In this document: piece after piece, positions 54,288 to 64,000 of the stretch
Layout of the letters: the number at the start of each line of letters is the position of its first letter
Numbering within the stretch: position 1 is the first letter of the stretch
DNA from: Nematopogon swammerdamellus
Taxonomy: Eukaryota; Arthropoda; Insecta; Lepidoptera; Adelidae
Assembly: GCA_946902875.1 (NCBI GenBank)
Contig: OX336353.1
Location: 20,101,151-20,165,150 of the forward strand
Direction: 5' to 3'
Length of the DNA: 64,000 nucleotides
Notes under the pieces: generated by a model
Databases searched by the model: none
Told to the model about the DNA's origin: nothing
Seen by the model: only the letters and a program-made list of their open reading frames with translations
Position numbers and translations under genes: made by a program

Positions 54288-55094
54288 GTGCGTCATGCCA
54301 GACGCGATCCAAATCCGCTTCTCCAGATGCTGAAAGAGGACTATCGCCAGGCCAAATTTGAACACCGTAACCGTTTTGCTTTAGTGCGCTCGTGTTACGG
54401 TTACAGCAGAAAAGCACTGATACCTCACGAAAAGACATCTCAACCCGTGCAACGCGCCGACAGACAGAGAGCATTTTTACCGTACGTCCGTCGACTGACG
54501 GATAAAATAGTGAGGAGACTGAAGAAACTCAGCATCGGCACTGTGTTTACTCCCTACAAAAAAGTATCCCAGACCAGACAGATGCTACGTTCGGTAAAAG
54601 ACAAGTTACCTCTCCAGTCTGCCGGCGTGTACCAAATCCCATGTAGCTGTGGAAAGTCATACATCGGGCAGACGAAGAGAAGCGTAGCGACGCGGGTCTC
54701 GGAGCACATACGAGCGGCGAGACAACTGGACTCCAACAAATCGGCAGTGTGCGATCACATGGACTCCAGAACGAACCACTGGATTAGGTTCTATCAGGTC
54801 AAAATTCTTGCGACTGACAAACGACACGTCCTACGTCTCGTCCGAGAGTCCATCGAAATCAAGAAGCACGACAACTTCAACCGGGAGGACGCCTTCAAGT
54901 TGTCGCCGATGTGGAACCCGGTCATAGCGCCGCTCAAGAGAAGAAGACACGACGGTGGCGACCAGCCGGAAGTGGACACCGTCAGCGCCTTCTGTCTCTC
55001 CGCCGAGATCCGGAACGCACCTGAACCCTCGTCTACGGAAACTACCCGCACTGGCCACAGCTACAATCTTCGTCAACGACGGACGGAGATCTGA
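54288..55094 (+). CDS. Penelope-like element: RT end and GIY-YIG endonuclease ORF (5'-truncated)
   Basis: Open frame of 268 residues. Residues ~62-110 ([20 protein letters not shown] ... [11 protein letters not shown]) match the linker after the Penelope RT; then [46 protein letters not shown] and [18 protein letters not shown] form the GIY-YIG endonuclease with its Cys-x-Cys insert. The Tyr of GVY and YIG, the Arg of TRVSEH and the Glu of RESIEI in the later block are present, so the nuclease may be intact, but the RT body is missing, so the element cannot be autonomous. The first ~60 residues are not recognised as Penelope. Known: Penelope elements insert by target-primed reverse transcription using this nuclease. 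Confidence 0.82.
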   Translation: MRHARRDPNPLLQMLKEDYRQAKFEHRNRFALVRSCYGYSRKALIPHEKTSQPVQRADRQRAFLPYVRRLTDKIVRRLKKLSIGTVFTPYKKVSQTRQMLRSVKDKLPLQSAGVYQIPCSCGKSYIGQTKRSVATRVSEHIRAARQLDSNKSAVCDHMDSRTNHWIRFYQVKILATDKRHVLRLVRESIEIKKHDNFNREDAFKLSPMWNPVIAPLKRRRHDGGDQPEVDTVSAFCLSAEIRNAPEPSSTETTRTGHSYNLRQRRTEI

Positions 55095-55127
55095 CAGTTC
55101 TCTGCCAAACGTCGCACTAGGCAGAGT

Positions 55128-55172
55128 GCTCAGGAGGATGGGCCATACGCTTAGCCCGAAACGTCGAGCCAC
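55128..55172 (+). ncRNA. Degenerate hammerhead-like motif after the Penelope ORF
   Basis: GGGC (55140) and GCCC (55154) pair as stem II, followed by GAAACGTC at 55158-55165. The expected CTGANGA is present only as AGGAGGA, so cleavage is unlikely. Confidence 0.45.
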
Positions 55173-55334
55173 ATTGCTCGTTAAGGACCAAGAGTAAAGC
55201 GGTTTTGTTTTAAAAATAATGTCTAACAACCACGGTAATTTAAAAACCCATATATTCTACCTAACCTTTGAGGCGTGAGAGTTGTGCGTGTAGGTGAACA
55301 CGAGGGACGTAATCTATATACGCCGATGTATTCA

Positions 55335-55475
55335 CCAGAACGGAGTGTGGGAAGACTACTCGCACGTGGGACACCGACATCCGGTACCTCGGAGGTAGGA
55401 AGCGGTTCCTTGCCGCTGAAGGTCGAGAGGAACGGAGAGATATTGAAGCGAATGACCAGCAGTGCGCACTAAAAT
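55335..55475 (+). mobile_element. Degenerate RTE 3' end
   Basis: Weak matches to RSVGR..ARG, GGKQWF and the QQWTLT end. Confidence 0.5.
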
Positions 55476-55521
55476 AAAACTCAGAGTGACTTACATCGAT
55501 ATTCTTCAGAACTATCGTGTC

Positions 55522-55569
55522 CGTCGCACCGCCCCGCCAAGCCTGTGTGTTCGCGGCGACGCGCGGCGG
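55522..55569 (-). CDS. Possible 48 bp micro-exon
   Basis: Minus strand CACACAG | 48 bp | GTAAGT, open in one frame as AWRGGATDTIVLKNID. The donor is a perfect consensus. Not recognised; not part of DRC7 as far as I can tell. Boundaries approximate to a few bases. Confidence 0.25.
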
Positions 55570-55976
55570 ATGCGGGCGACAGCGGTCGCGACCCGTGAGG
55601 CGACTTGCCTACCCCCACACCCGCCCACACCCGCCGACACCCTCTCACACCCCCACAACACCCACCAGATCGATACCCCCCCGCGTCCAGCTTCTAGCTA
55701 GTCCGCACAGCCGGCGCGTGAGTCTGGCGCGACCGCGCCTCGAGGTAGCGTCAATTAGTCACTAATTAGTCGGCCTGTCTTGTCGGACCGTCACAGAATC
55801 GATTCCGGGGCCTCTGGGGGAGGGGAGGGAGGTACGGGACTCCCAACGCCCATTAAATTACAACAACCTACTATTAAAATGTGAGTTGAAATCTCTCAGA
55901 CTCCGACCACTGACCTTAGGAACATCACGCCAGTGCACCTCCCGTCTGAGTGCTTACTTATATGTAAATAAGCATA

Positions 55977-56308
55977 CCTGGGCACGGTCAGTACTTGGTT
56001 GGGTGACCGCTCGACAGTTGGAGGTTGACCGCGGTTCGAATTCCACGTAAAACTGTCCTAGTTAGTCCCTTCCTTTCTTACCTTACTAGGTGGTAGGGTT
56101 TAACCTTGGGTTTAACCCACCCGGTTTGGTACCACCACCGCACTGAATAAAAGATCGGTTGAAACGGCTATGCAAATAGTTCGTGTTTTCCGTCCAGTTC
56201 AGTATACACGGCTGGACAGAAGGGAAGCACTGACATGACACTTAGTTCACCAAGGTGATATGGGCTGACATCACGGGTGTGATGTAGCCAACTATGTCCG
56301 TGTCCATC
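55977..56308 (+). mobile_element. Old tRNA/5S SINE, 5'-truncated
   Basis: Starts in the 5S segment (GGGCACGGTCAGTACTTGGT, GGGTGACCGCTCGACAGTTG), diverged body, no poly-A. Confidence 0.75.
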
Positions 56309-56311
56309 ATA

Positions 56312-57180
56312 TGCAAAAATCGAGCATTTCCCCCCACTACCTTATCTCCGAAACAGTTGCGTCTAAAATTTGGAAAAAAAATTGGGAATATATGACCTTT
56401 CTTATAATTTACAACAAAACCTATACGAAAATCCAAAGTCTTAAAGTGCTCATGGAAAACGGAATGGTACGGAAAGCCAGAAAATACATTAATGATTCCT
56501 CTCTTAATTCCGACAATCATAACAATGATACACGGTGTAAGAATAATGTACAACTAATAAGACATAGATTAGCTAAAACCTCAAAAAGCTTTATTTGTAA
56601 TAGTGTTAGATTTTATAATAAACTGTCTTCTAACATAAAACATGATAATAATTTCAAACGACGGATTAAATTAATGTTAATTGAAAAGAGTTATTACACT
56701 ATTAAGGATGCATTAACTGACCGTAATTTTATCTAAGAGTTTGACTACTGTTTTTTCCACTAACAAACTTTGACAATTTGACATTTGGATACACTTTGTA
56801 TCATAATTTTTTTTTTATATGACTTATTACATCTTTTTCTAATAAATGTAAACTAATTTTTATTTATTTTTTGACTTGATATAATATGAAGTATCAAAAT
56901 TGACGATGGCACTATACACCAGATATAGGTAATTTAAATAGGCAGTGTGGTCAAATTCTTCAGTATTCATGTTTATGCTGTAAATATTAATGCTCTTGTG
57001 AGCGGTAGTATGGGTTAATTATTTGTAAGTTACTATAATATAATACTTATAAGGTACTAACAAAACATTGTGACTTGCGAAGTTTGTTTGTCAGTTCTTC
57101 TTCGCATAGAACTGGCGGAATTTTCGACATGTCCAAGCGTAGGTTACCTACCTATGGATGAAATTAAACAATAAACAACA
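56312..57180 (+). mobile_element. CR1/Jockey-like LINE, ORF C-terminus plus 3'UTR
   Basis: Open frame 56311-56736: NNVQLIRHRLAKTSKSFICN, SVRFYNKLSSNIKHDNNFKR, RIKLMLIEKSYYTIKDALTD, a typical insect LINE ORF2 end. The 3'UTR holds the AAGTTTGTTTGTCAGTTCTT / AGAACTGGCGGAAT hairpin and ends ATGAAATTAAACAATAAACA. This is the source of the repeats at 15.6, 21.7, 32.1 and 40.7 kb. Confidence 0.82.
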
Positions 57181-57426
57181 ATAAACGAACTCTCTCCACG
57201 CGAGTACGACTCGGACTTGACCGTTTTTCAATTGTTTTGTGTGAGTATTCAGTGGCGGGGCAAGACCTAAATTTGATGTGGGCAATATATATTTTGCGAG
57301 GCCCTCTCTGGTGGCATGGATTTTATGGATTTTCACTGTTGAAATACATATGTTTCCGGTATACTGATCAAATCATACATTGTTGTCAGCATACCTTTCG
57401 TCGATAAAAGTAAACATAATCAAATT

Positions 57427-57612
57427 TCAATATACATCCTTCACTGCCTCTGTCCTGCGTTCCAATCTTGTGTCTGATAAAGGCTTTATAGTAAGCTTTA
57501 GTTTGCCTTTGATTAAGTCCGAACATGTTTGCTCGGGGTCTCTTTTAATAGATCTAGCTGAATATTTTTCATAATTCAAAGCTGCATGAACTTTCGAGGC
57601 GCGAGGCGCCAC
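57427..57612 (-). pseudogene. hAT-type transposase fragment
   Basis: Minus strand NYEKYSARSIKRDPEQTCSD, LIKGKLKLTIKPLSDTRLER, RTEAVKDVY; recalls the PLSDTRWE..V.AVK block of zinc-finger MYM/hAT-like proteins (W changed to L). Truncated on both sides. Confidence 0.5.
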
Positions 57613-57659
57613 GGGCCGCGAGGGCGTGGGCGCTCGCCCACGTCGCCCACGCCTTGCGC

Positions 57660-57925
57660 CGCCTCTGATAATATTGAATGTCAGCCAAAATGCTCTGATG
57701 GTTTTGCCAGGACGATGTACAGCGCGAAGGCTTCGTCTATTTGCCTACGTAGCTCGGCCTCCTGCCTACCGCATGCACATAGCCTGGACGCCTTGGCGAT
57801 ACGACACCGGCCTATGTAGCCTCCGTCCGTCCGCACATAGCCCGGCTTGGTATAGCCTATAGTCTGGCTGGACCCAGCCAGGTATGTCTTGCGCCTGCTG
57901 TGGCGGGCACTAGTGTTGGCCACGC
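57660..57925 (-). other. Unassigned minus-strand open frame
   Basis: ANTSARHSRRKTYLAGSSQT, IGYTKPGYVRTDGGYIGRCR, CACGRQEAELRRQIDEAFAL. Not recognised; may be relic coding sequence beside the hAT fragment. Confidence 0.25.
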
Positions 57926-58034
57926 GTTGTGTGTTTCCGTGCTATTCCTGGGATATTACCTAGGACGTATATCCTTTCATCATTACCTTTAATAATATCT
58001 AAAAAAAAAAAATATTATTATACTATCTATTTAA

Positions 58035-58345
58035 AAAAATAGAATAGCCTCACTGCATCTCTCACCGTGCATGTCGTAAAAGGCGACTAAGGGATAAGGA
58101 CGAGATGCCGTGCTAAAGGGTGACAGACTCGCTACCTCTCACCTTGGCACGGTACTTCCACCGAGTTGTGCAGCAGGTGGGTCTTCGTGCCTTACTTGCT
58201 GCTTGATCGAATGAATCCTGTGCGAATACTTTGCGAAACATTGTGGTCGGTGTTGTGCGTGCTGTAATTTACCAGAGTTCTTGCAGCACAACACCGATTA
58301 CTCTGGTTACCCCGATTGTCGGCATTCAGCGTTTGTGATATGTAT
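58035..58345 (+). mobile_element. HEAD2-(GT)n repeat
   Basis: AATAGCCTCACTGCATCTCT to CCCCGATTGTCGGCATTCAG; 5' end slightly truncated. Confidence 0.78.
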
Positions 58346-58924
58346 GTACTATGTATGTATATAATATCGTATGATGTTTCCTTGCCCCCTTATTAGGTGG
58401 TATAGGCCAAAATATTTAATTTATATAATGATCGAATTTGTATTCAAAGTGTATTTTAAGTAGGTACTTAATTTTATTGTTTAATGTTAACTGCTCATAA
58501 TTATTGCATGTAATTTTGTGTAAATGTATGCCTATTGACGATTTCTATAGCACGATGGATTTTCCACATACAATGCTCGCTGAATTATAATACTTTTGAC
58601 TTTGACCATCGAAAGTCTCCGGTGTGGTTCTCGGAATGTTAGTGCGGCTGATCGCAACACGTGCTCTGGGCCCAACCACAAATACTGGATGCCATCAAGA
58701 ACAACGTGCTCCGATGACGAACGTGAACAAAGTCTTTTAAAAGTGTGGGTTCAGTGAAGAAAGTCAAATTGACTGCTTTCACACTACACGGTACCGACAC
58801 GGCGACGCGACGGTGGCGGCGTCACGGCAGAAGTGGGGACACAAATGTATATTATAGTAGAACAACTTTCGCACTCGACAGTGACGGTAACGATGTGCCG
58901 TCACGGTATTTCACACATTTTTAA

Positions 58925-59682
58925 GGTTTCGTATACGGAAGCCTAGAAGCCTATTCCTACGTCGTCTGTCTGTCCATCCTTCCGACCGAGTAATTTTTTT
59001 TTTGGAAACTGACACGGTTGGCTACATCACCAACAACATCCGTGATGTCAGCCCATAACACCGGGTGAACTAGGTGCCATGTCAGTGCTTCCCTTCATTT
59101 CATGTCGGCTACACTGAACTGGACGGAAATCCCGAACTATTTACATAGCCGTTTCGAACGACGTTTAATTCATTGCGGTGGTACTAACCCGGGCGGGATA
59201 AACCCTACCATCTACCTAGTAAGGTAAGAAGGGAAGGGACCTACAGTTTTACGTGGAATCCGAACCACCGTCAGCCTCCAACGGTCGAGCGGTCACCCAT
59301 CCAAGTACTGACCGTGCTTAGAGTTGCTTAACAACAGTCCACCGACCGCACCACTGAGCTACCGAGGCTGACGTTACAAGTTATGCTTTGAACCGTAATA
59401 TAGGTAGCCGGTTGACATTTTCACAAAATATATTATGTTATTATGGCGGATGCGCCAACAAATAATAAAATAAGCTAAAAGTAAGAAATTAATCCCCATA
59501 CAATAAACGTTCTAAGAATAGATTAGTCACATACTGAATAATAGATGGCGCCACACAGTTTTATATTTTGCATTGTAGAAATACAAAAGATAGACGGATA
59601 TGGTTTATTGGCAGGTATGGCATAGCGGATCTACGGAACCCTACTTGCGCGAGTAAAACTCGCAATTGACCGATTTTTTTTG
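58925..59682 (+). mobile_element. Family-D repeat (subfamily 2) interrupted by a 5S SINE
   Basis: Left part 58925-58991, right part 59373-59682 (TTTGAACCGTAATATAGGTA ... AAAACTCGCAATTGACCGAT). Confidence 0.8.
58992..59372 (-). mobile_element. tRNA/5S SINE nested in family-D repeat
   Basis: Full element, minus strand, from GTCAGCCTCGGTAGCTCAGT; host resumes at 59373. Confidence 0.88.
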
Positions 59683-59847
59683 TGTCATCGCTGCCGTGTC
59701 TCCTCTCGTGGTCGTAACATTAACATCGCCGTGCCGTTGCCGTGCAGTTATCGTACAGTGCGCAACCAGCCGTTTGCTGGTGCGAGGGAATCACGTGCGT
59801 ACAAGTTGATGGTATGAAATTAACTACAACGAATAAAGTTCGACAAC

Positions 59848-60083
59848 TGTGTGAGGCCGGTACTTAAAAGAATAGCCCCACTGCGTCTCTCCCCGTGCAT
59901 GTGCATCGTAAAAGACGACTAAGGGACAAGGACGATATGCCGTCCTAAAGGGCGGCATGCTTGCCACCTCTCACCTTGGCACGGTCCTTCCACCGAGTCG
60001 TGCAGCAGGTGGGTCTTTGTGCCTTGCTTGCTGCTTGATATGATAGTTATCTATCTTGTCCGAATACTTTGCTAAACGTTAAA
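59848..60083 (+). mobile_element. HEAD2-(GT)n repeat, 3'-truncated
   Basis: GTGAGGCCGGTACTTAAAAG through TCGTGCAGCAGGTGGGTCTT; stops at GAATACTTTGCTAAACG. Confidence 0.75.
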
Positions 60084-60292
60084 AATATTAACACGCCACA
60101 AACAAAAACACCTAACTAACTTACTTACTTGTACTAGAAGAAGTTGCAGAGCTACGCAAACGAAACGAAAAGGCTTACGCGAACGACGCAACAAAAGAAA
60201 ATCGCCTAATGAAAACAACCTGTAGTATCGTCGCGATTCAAGTCTTCGTCAAATTGAGTAGACGGTGGCGCAAGGGCGGTAAGCAAAGAAAA

Positions 60293-60703
60293 AAACCGGC
60301 CAAGTGCGAGTCGAACTCGCGCACCGAGGGTTCCGTATCGCCATGTCACGGTCAGCGCCACTCACGCCATCTGTGGCGTGAGTGGCGCTTCATATTAGTT
60401 AAAATTCATGATTAGTAAAAATGCTTCACACTCTTTTCGGTAGATGACGCGCATACACTTTTTAGCTTCTTTTATGGGGACCCCCGTGAATGTTTTACTT
60501 TTTGCTTATATTTATTATTTGCTGTTATACCATAATAACAATTCTATGAAAATTTCAACGGGCTAACTATTACGGTTCAAGAGATACAGCCCTCGGACAG
60601 ACAGACAGACAGACAGACATACAGACAAACAGACAGGCAGACAGGCAGACAGACGGCGTAGGCTTAGTAATAGAGTCCCGTACGACGGATACGAAACCCT
60701 AAA
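60293..60703 (-). mobile_element. Family-D repeat, full length
   Basis: CCGGCCAAGTGCGAGTCGAA to ACGAAACCCTAAAAAG with a long ACAG tract. Confidence 0.85.
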
Positions 60704-61095
60704 AAGAGTGAACCCCACACAGAGTATAGAATGAAGCACAATTTTAGAAGTGACATACGAACTGACTCGTGTCAGTTCGACGTAGGGATTGTCTCTCGAT
60801 AGGTAGAATATTGAGTTTAATATGTCGTTTTGGGACATCTTATCTACTCTCTATCTCTTTCTCTACTTCTTAAAAAACGCAACGTCTGTCTGTATGTATG
60901 TATGTATGTTTGAGGTAAACTCCGTAAGCACTGTTTTGAACACGGTTTTGATGCGGTTTGCACCAATGTAAAAAGTAGTTCTTGAGGCTCACTATAGACT
61001 ATATATCATCACGCTAAATATCACTTAGGGCTGAGCAGTATCAAAGAAAGTATAGTATGAACGGAATTTAGTATCGAATGGTATTGACATTTTAT

Positions 61096-61564
61096 ATACA
61101 GGATGTTTCAGGATAGGGTTTCCTAACGTCAGGGTGCGAAAGGGGTTCATATTTGAAGACTAAAAGCTCTCAAACTTTTACCCAGATTCGGTCATTTCAT
61201 AGGACTTTTTGGTGAAATTTTTTTCATGGTGATTTGATGAACGGTTAACGTCCGCCTTTATTAAATAAAAAGACTAACTTGCATGCTTAATTAGTAGAAT
61301 TAAACTGCATGTACGTAATTCCAAACACTTACATTTGAATGACATAAAAATAAAAAAAGGGGATTCGATTAGGTCATTGCACTCCCTAGACCTAGACAGC
61401 ACTGTTACCCATACTCACTGTCCATCGAGTTTTTATTAAATTGTTCAATTTTTGCATGAGAAAAAATACGGAATTTCTGTGTGGGTGATAAGGATTTTTT
61501 CCTTCTAATATTGAGCACTTTCTATTCCTGAAGTTTCTCAAGCCTATCCTGAAACGCCCTGTAT
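61096..61564. mobile_element. MITE (ATACAGGATGTTTCAGGATAGG ends cut to 20: ACAGGATGTTTCAGGATAGG)
   Basis: Left ACAGGATGTTTCAGGATAGG, right CCTATCCTGAAACGCCCTGT. A 3' half-copy lies at 29745-29902. Confidence 0.78.
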
Positions 61565-62167
61565 GACATTTCCATCACGAATATTTTTCTCTATTCGGCG
61601 ACATTACCGCCATCGGCAGTGGCGCCACCTATGGCCGCCAAGCGGAGGCGCGGGCGGCAAGCACTCGTCAAGTTTATGTACCATTTCATACTCTAGGGTT
61701 GGCACTTAGCTATTCGCGCGGTTTATTATTCACGCTGAATAAATGGTTCGGGTTCGGGTTTATTTGAAAGTGAGAGAAATTTTCGTTTATCCCTATTTTT
61801 ATAAAGCAGGACTAAACTTGCCGTAAAGAAATTCGTATACGTGTGGGGATTTTTAGCAATGTCGGACGTGCGTGTGATATAAATTATATGGGAAAGTTAA
61901 ATAAGAAGTTGTATTACGAAGTTGTCAGTTAATAGTGAAAATATTTCGATGTGGGAATAAAAGAGGAGAGTACCGGCATCTCATACCGGTTTACATAAAA
62001 AAAATACGTCCAGCTCAATCTAAAGATCTTTCAAAGTCAAAGGGTGTGTGTCGACATACGCCATTACAGTAGTCGCTCTTAACAACTTACGTCGTTTTGG
62101 CGATTTACAAACTAATAGTTTGCTAAATTACGGTGTGCAGATGTATCGTTTCCGCCACTGTCACTAA

Positions 62168-62260
62168 TTACGATATGTAGAAGTATGGTATATCCGTTGA
62201 AACTTTGACACTTGATCTTTCCAAAGATGAAGTGTCTAAGCTGTGTGGTCTCTGATCTGC
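62168..62260 (-). CDS. Possible terminal exon
   Basis: A strong minus-strand acceptor (T-rich tract then TTGCCTTTCAG at 62261) opens ADQRPHSLDTSSLERSSVKV, STDIPYFYIS-TAA. No partner exon or poly-A signal identified; product unknown. Confidence 0.25.
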   Translation of the reverse strand, partial: ADQRPHSLDTSSLERSSVKVSTDIPYFYIS

Positions 62261-62515
62261 CTGAAAGGCAAACATGATAAAAAAAACAACTTGACACTTT
62301 GTGACAGAACATTCTTCGGCCCCATTTATATGAAAATTTGTACCTATTTTCAGATTAGCACTTTCGACTTCAAAGGGCGTATGTAGTGAAAAATATGGGA
62401 AATACTGAATTTATCAATCAGTATTTTACAGTTATAAATGCCCTAATTATAATCTTGTAATCATATTAAAAAAAAACAGAAACTTGTAGCATGAAATAAA
62501 AAAAATATCTTTATT

Positions 62516-62734
62516 TTACTTTTTTTCGGCTTTGTTTTTGCTCTCCTGTAAAGTTGCATTTCTGTGGTTACGCCCTTTCAGCTTGATACCCTCGATATCT
62601 ATGTGTGTATAAAGTTGGATGTAATGGAAGCGAGCCGACGTGCCACCTTTCCTTATCACCGGAATTATCTGTACGACCTTGCCTACGGAACCCCCTAATT
62701 GCGTGTAAGTACTCCAGACACGCACACTTCTCAT
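62516..62734 (-). CDS. Unrecognised 72-residue open frame with poly-A signal
   Basis: Minus strand, start in AAAACAATGAGA context: MRSVRVWSTYTQLGGSVGKV, VQIIPVIRKGGTSARFHYIQ, LYTHIDIEGIKLKGRNHRNA, TLQESKNKAEKK-TAA. AATAAA follows within 10 bases of the stop (complement of 62507-62514). No intron, no TE similarity that I recognise, balanced composition. Could be a short gene, the last exon of a longer one, or a retrocopy. Confidence 0.35.
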   Translation of the reverse strand: MRSVRVWSTYTQLGGSVGKVVQIIPVIRKGGTSARFHYIQLYTHIDIEGIKLKGRNHRNATLQESKNKAEKK

Positions 62735-62855
62735 TGTTTTATTATTTTACCCCATTAATTAAAAATATTGCAGAAAGTTGATAAATAGAAAAAAAAATCG
62801 TGGACGTACAAGGGAATTTAGATCTCGGATTCGGAAGATAACTTTCAGATATCAG

Positions 62856-63080
62856 AAACTGACACGGTTGGCTACGTCACCTGCTACATCCGTGATGTCA
62901 GCCCATAAGACCTTGGTGAAATAGGTGCCATGTCAGTGCTTCCCTTAGTCGTGCCGGCCACACTGAACTGGACGGAAAATACGAACTATTTACATAGCAT
63001 TTAGCCATAGTTTCAACCGAACTTTCATTAAGTGCGGTGGTACCAACCCGGGCGGGCTAAACCCTACCACCTAGTAAAGT
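62856..63080 (-). mobile_element. SINE body fragment
   Basis: GAAACTGACACGGTTGGCTA through the core to CTACCACCTAGTAAAGTG; an 11 bp insertion in the core. Confidence 0.78.
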
Positions 63081-63649
63081 GGGCTGCTTGTTTAAATTTT
63101 TAATTTTAATACATTTTGTATATTTTTTAGTCTCCAAGACTAATGTAGACTCTAGTAACCTAGGACAAATAAATTTACGAACTATTTATTAATTATTTAT
63201 GAACCATTTATGAATTTTATTATTGATAAAAAAAATTAGGTTTAGATTTAAATTTTTAACATAGTTTAACATTGTTAGTTTAAAAAAACCCTATTATAAA
63301 AAAACCTATAAAAGGTTTATATTGTATGTTTCTGAATAGGGTTTTTTTTTCATATACATAATTACAATATTGCAGCTTTTATTTGAATAAAAAAACTGGT
63401 CTGGCCGGACTGTTATTCCGGTGAGTGTGTTCCCTGCAACTGGGGATCTTAAAAAGTCATATCAATAAATTAGACGACGACCTTTTTAAGCGTGACCGCG
63501 ACGCGGGCGCCTCGCTAAGCGTGGTTTCGCGAGGAGTCTTATTAGTTGTGTCTGATCTACCCTTCGATTGTTTTTTCCGTCTACGGATCTACCAGACACA
63601 GGCTGATCCCAGATTGGATTCTTGGGTACAAGCACCCGTGCCGGCCTTC

Positions 63650-64000
63650 TTTTTTTATTTTTTTATTGAAACTTACTCAGTTGGCTACATCACATATAAC
63701 ATCGGTGATGTTAGCCCATAACACCGGGTGAACTAGGTGCCATGTCAGTGCTTCCCTTCGATCGTGCCGGCTACACTGAACTGGACGGAAAACGCAAACT
63801 ATTTACATAGCCGTTTCGACCGACGTTTCATTCAGTGCGGTGGTATCAACCCGGGCGGGTTGAACCCTACCGCCGAGTAAGGTAAGAAGGGAAGGGACCT
63901 ACAGTTTTACGTGGAATCCGAACCACGCTCAGCCTCCAACGGTCGAGCGGCCATCCAAGTACTGACGGCGCCCAGCGTTGCTTACAATCAATAGCGACAG
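63650..64000 (-). mobile_element. tRNA/5S SINE, cut by window end
   Basis: Poly-T, complete body, B box and 5S segment (to CAATCAATAGCGACAG) before the sequence stops. Confidence 0.85.

Overview
This is animal nuclear DNA, almost certainly from a moth or butterfly. The coding sequence is split into short exons with GT/AG introns, and most of the 64 kb is densely packed, nested transposable elements: 5S-rRNA-derived and tRNA-derived SINEs, RTE, Jockey and CR1-like LINE fragments, Penelope-like elements, Helitron-like tails and many MITEs. Those repeat types and the two split genes are what I recognise as lepidopteran. I see no bacterial operon, CRISPR array or virus.

Genes. (1) On the plus strand, 389-12031, all nine coding exons of a FERM-domain protein orthologous to vertebrate FRMD8 and Drosophila bili can be joined with consistent intron phases (538 residues as assembled; 479 if one duplicated block is skipped). 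(2) On the minus strand, 39850 down to 16877, thirteen exons encode the last ~698 residues of DRC7 (CCDC135, Drosophila lobo), a subunit of the nexin-dynein regulatory complex of motile axonemes. Its N-terminal ~190 residues were not found. The two genes are convergent, stops 4.8 kb apart. (3) Four tRNA-Gly(UCC) genes stand in tandem at 52142-52778 on the minus strand with a 188-189 bp period. Other possible genes (62516-62734 minus, 62168-62260 minus, 55522-55569 minus, 53640-53850 plus) are weak.

Layout. 0-12 kb: bili exons separated by SINEs, LINEs and MITEs. 12-16.8 kb: intergenic, TE-filled, with the most complete RTE fragment (14.74-15.31 kb). 16.9-39.9 kb: DRC7, whose introns hold three tandem arrays, foldback elements, Jockey copies and two Penelope/hammerhead-like inverted repeats (33.9-34.2 and 35.8-36.3 kb). 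40-64 kb: mostly TE, including a foldback element (46.3-47.0 kb), the tRNA-Gly array and a Penelope GIY-YIG endonuclease ORF (54.29-55.09 kb).

Most notable. (a) Exon edges are repeatedly duplicated in place: bili exon 6 carries an in-frame 177 bp tandem copy including its 3' splice site, bili exon 9 a 127 bp tandem copy spanning the stop codon, bili exon 4 has a stray copy of its end plus 5' splice site just upstream, and one DRC7 exon end with its 5' splice site is amplified nine times with exact 86 bp spacing. (b) The dominant SINE (about 29 copies) joins a tRNA-like A box and B box around a 5S rRNA internal promoter segment. (c) Hammerhead-ribozyme-like motifs sit in inverted repeats linked to Penelope elements. 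(d) TE ends lie within a few bases of many splice sites.
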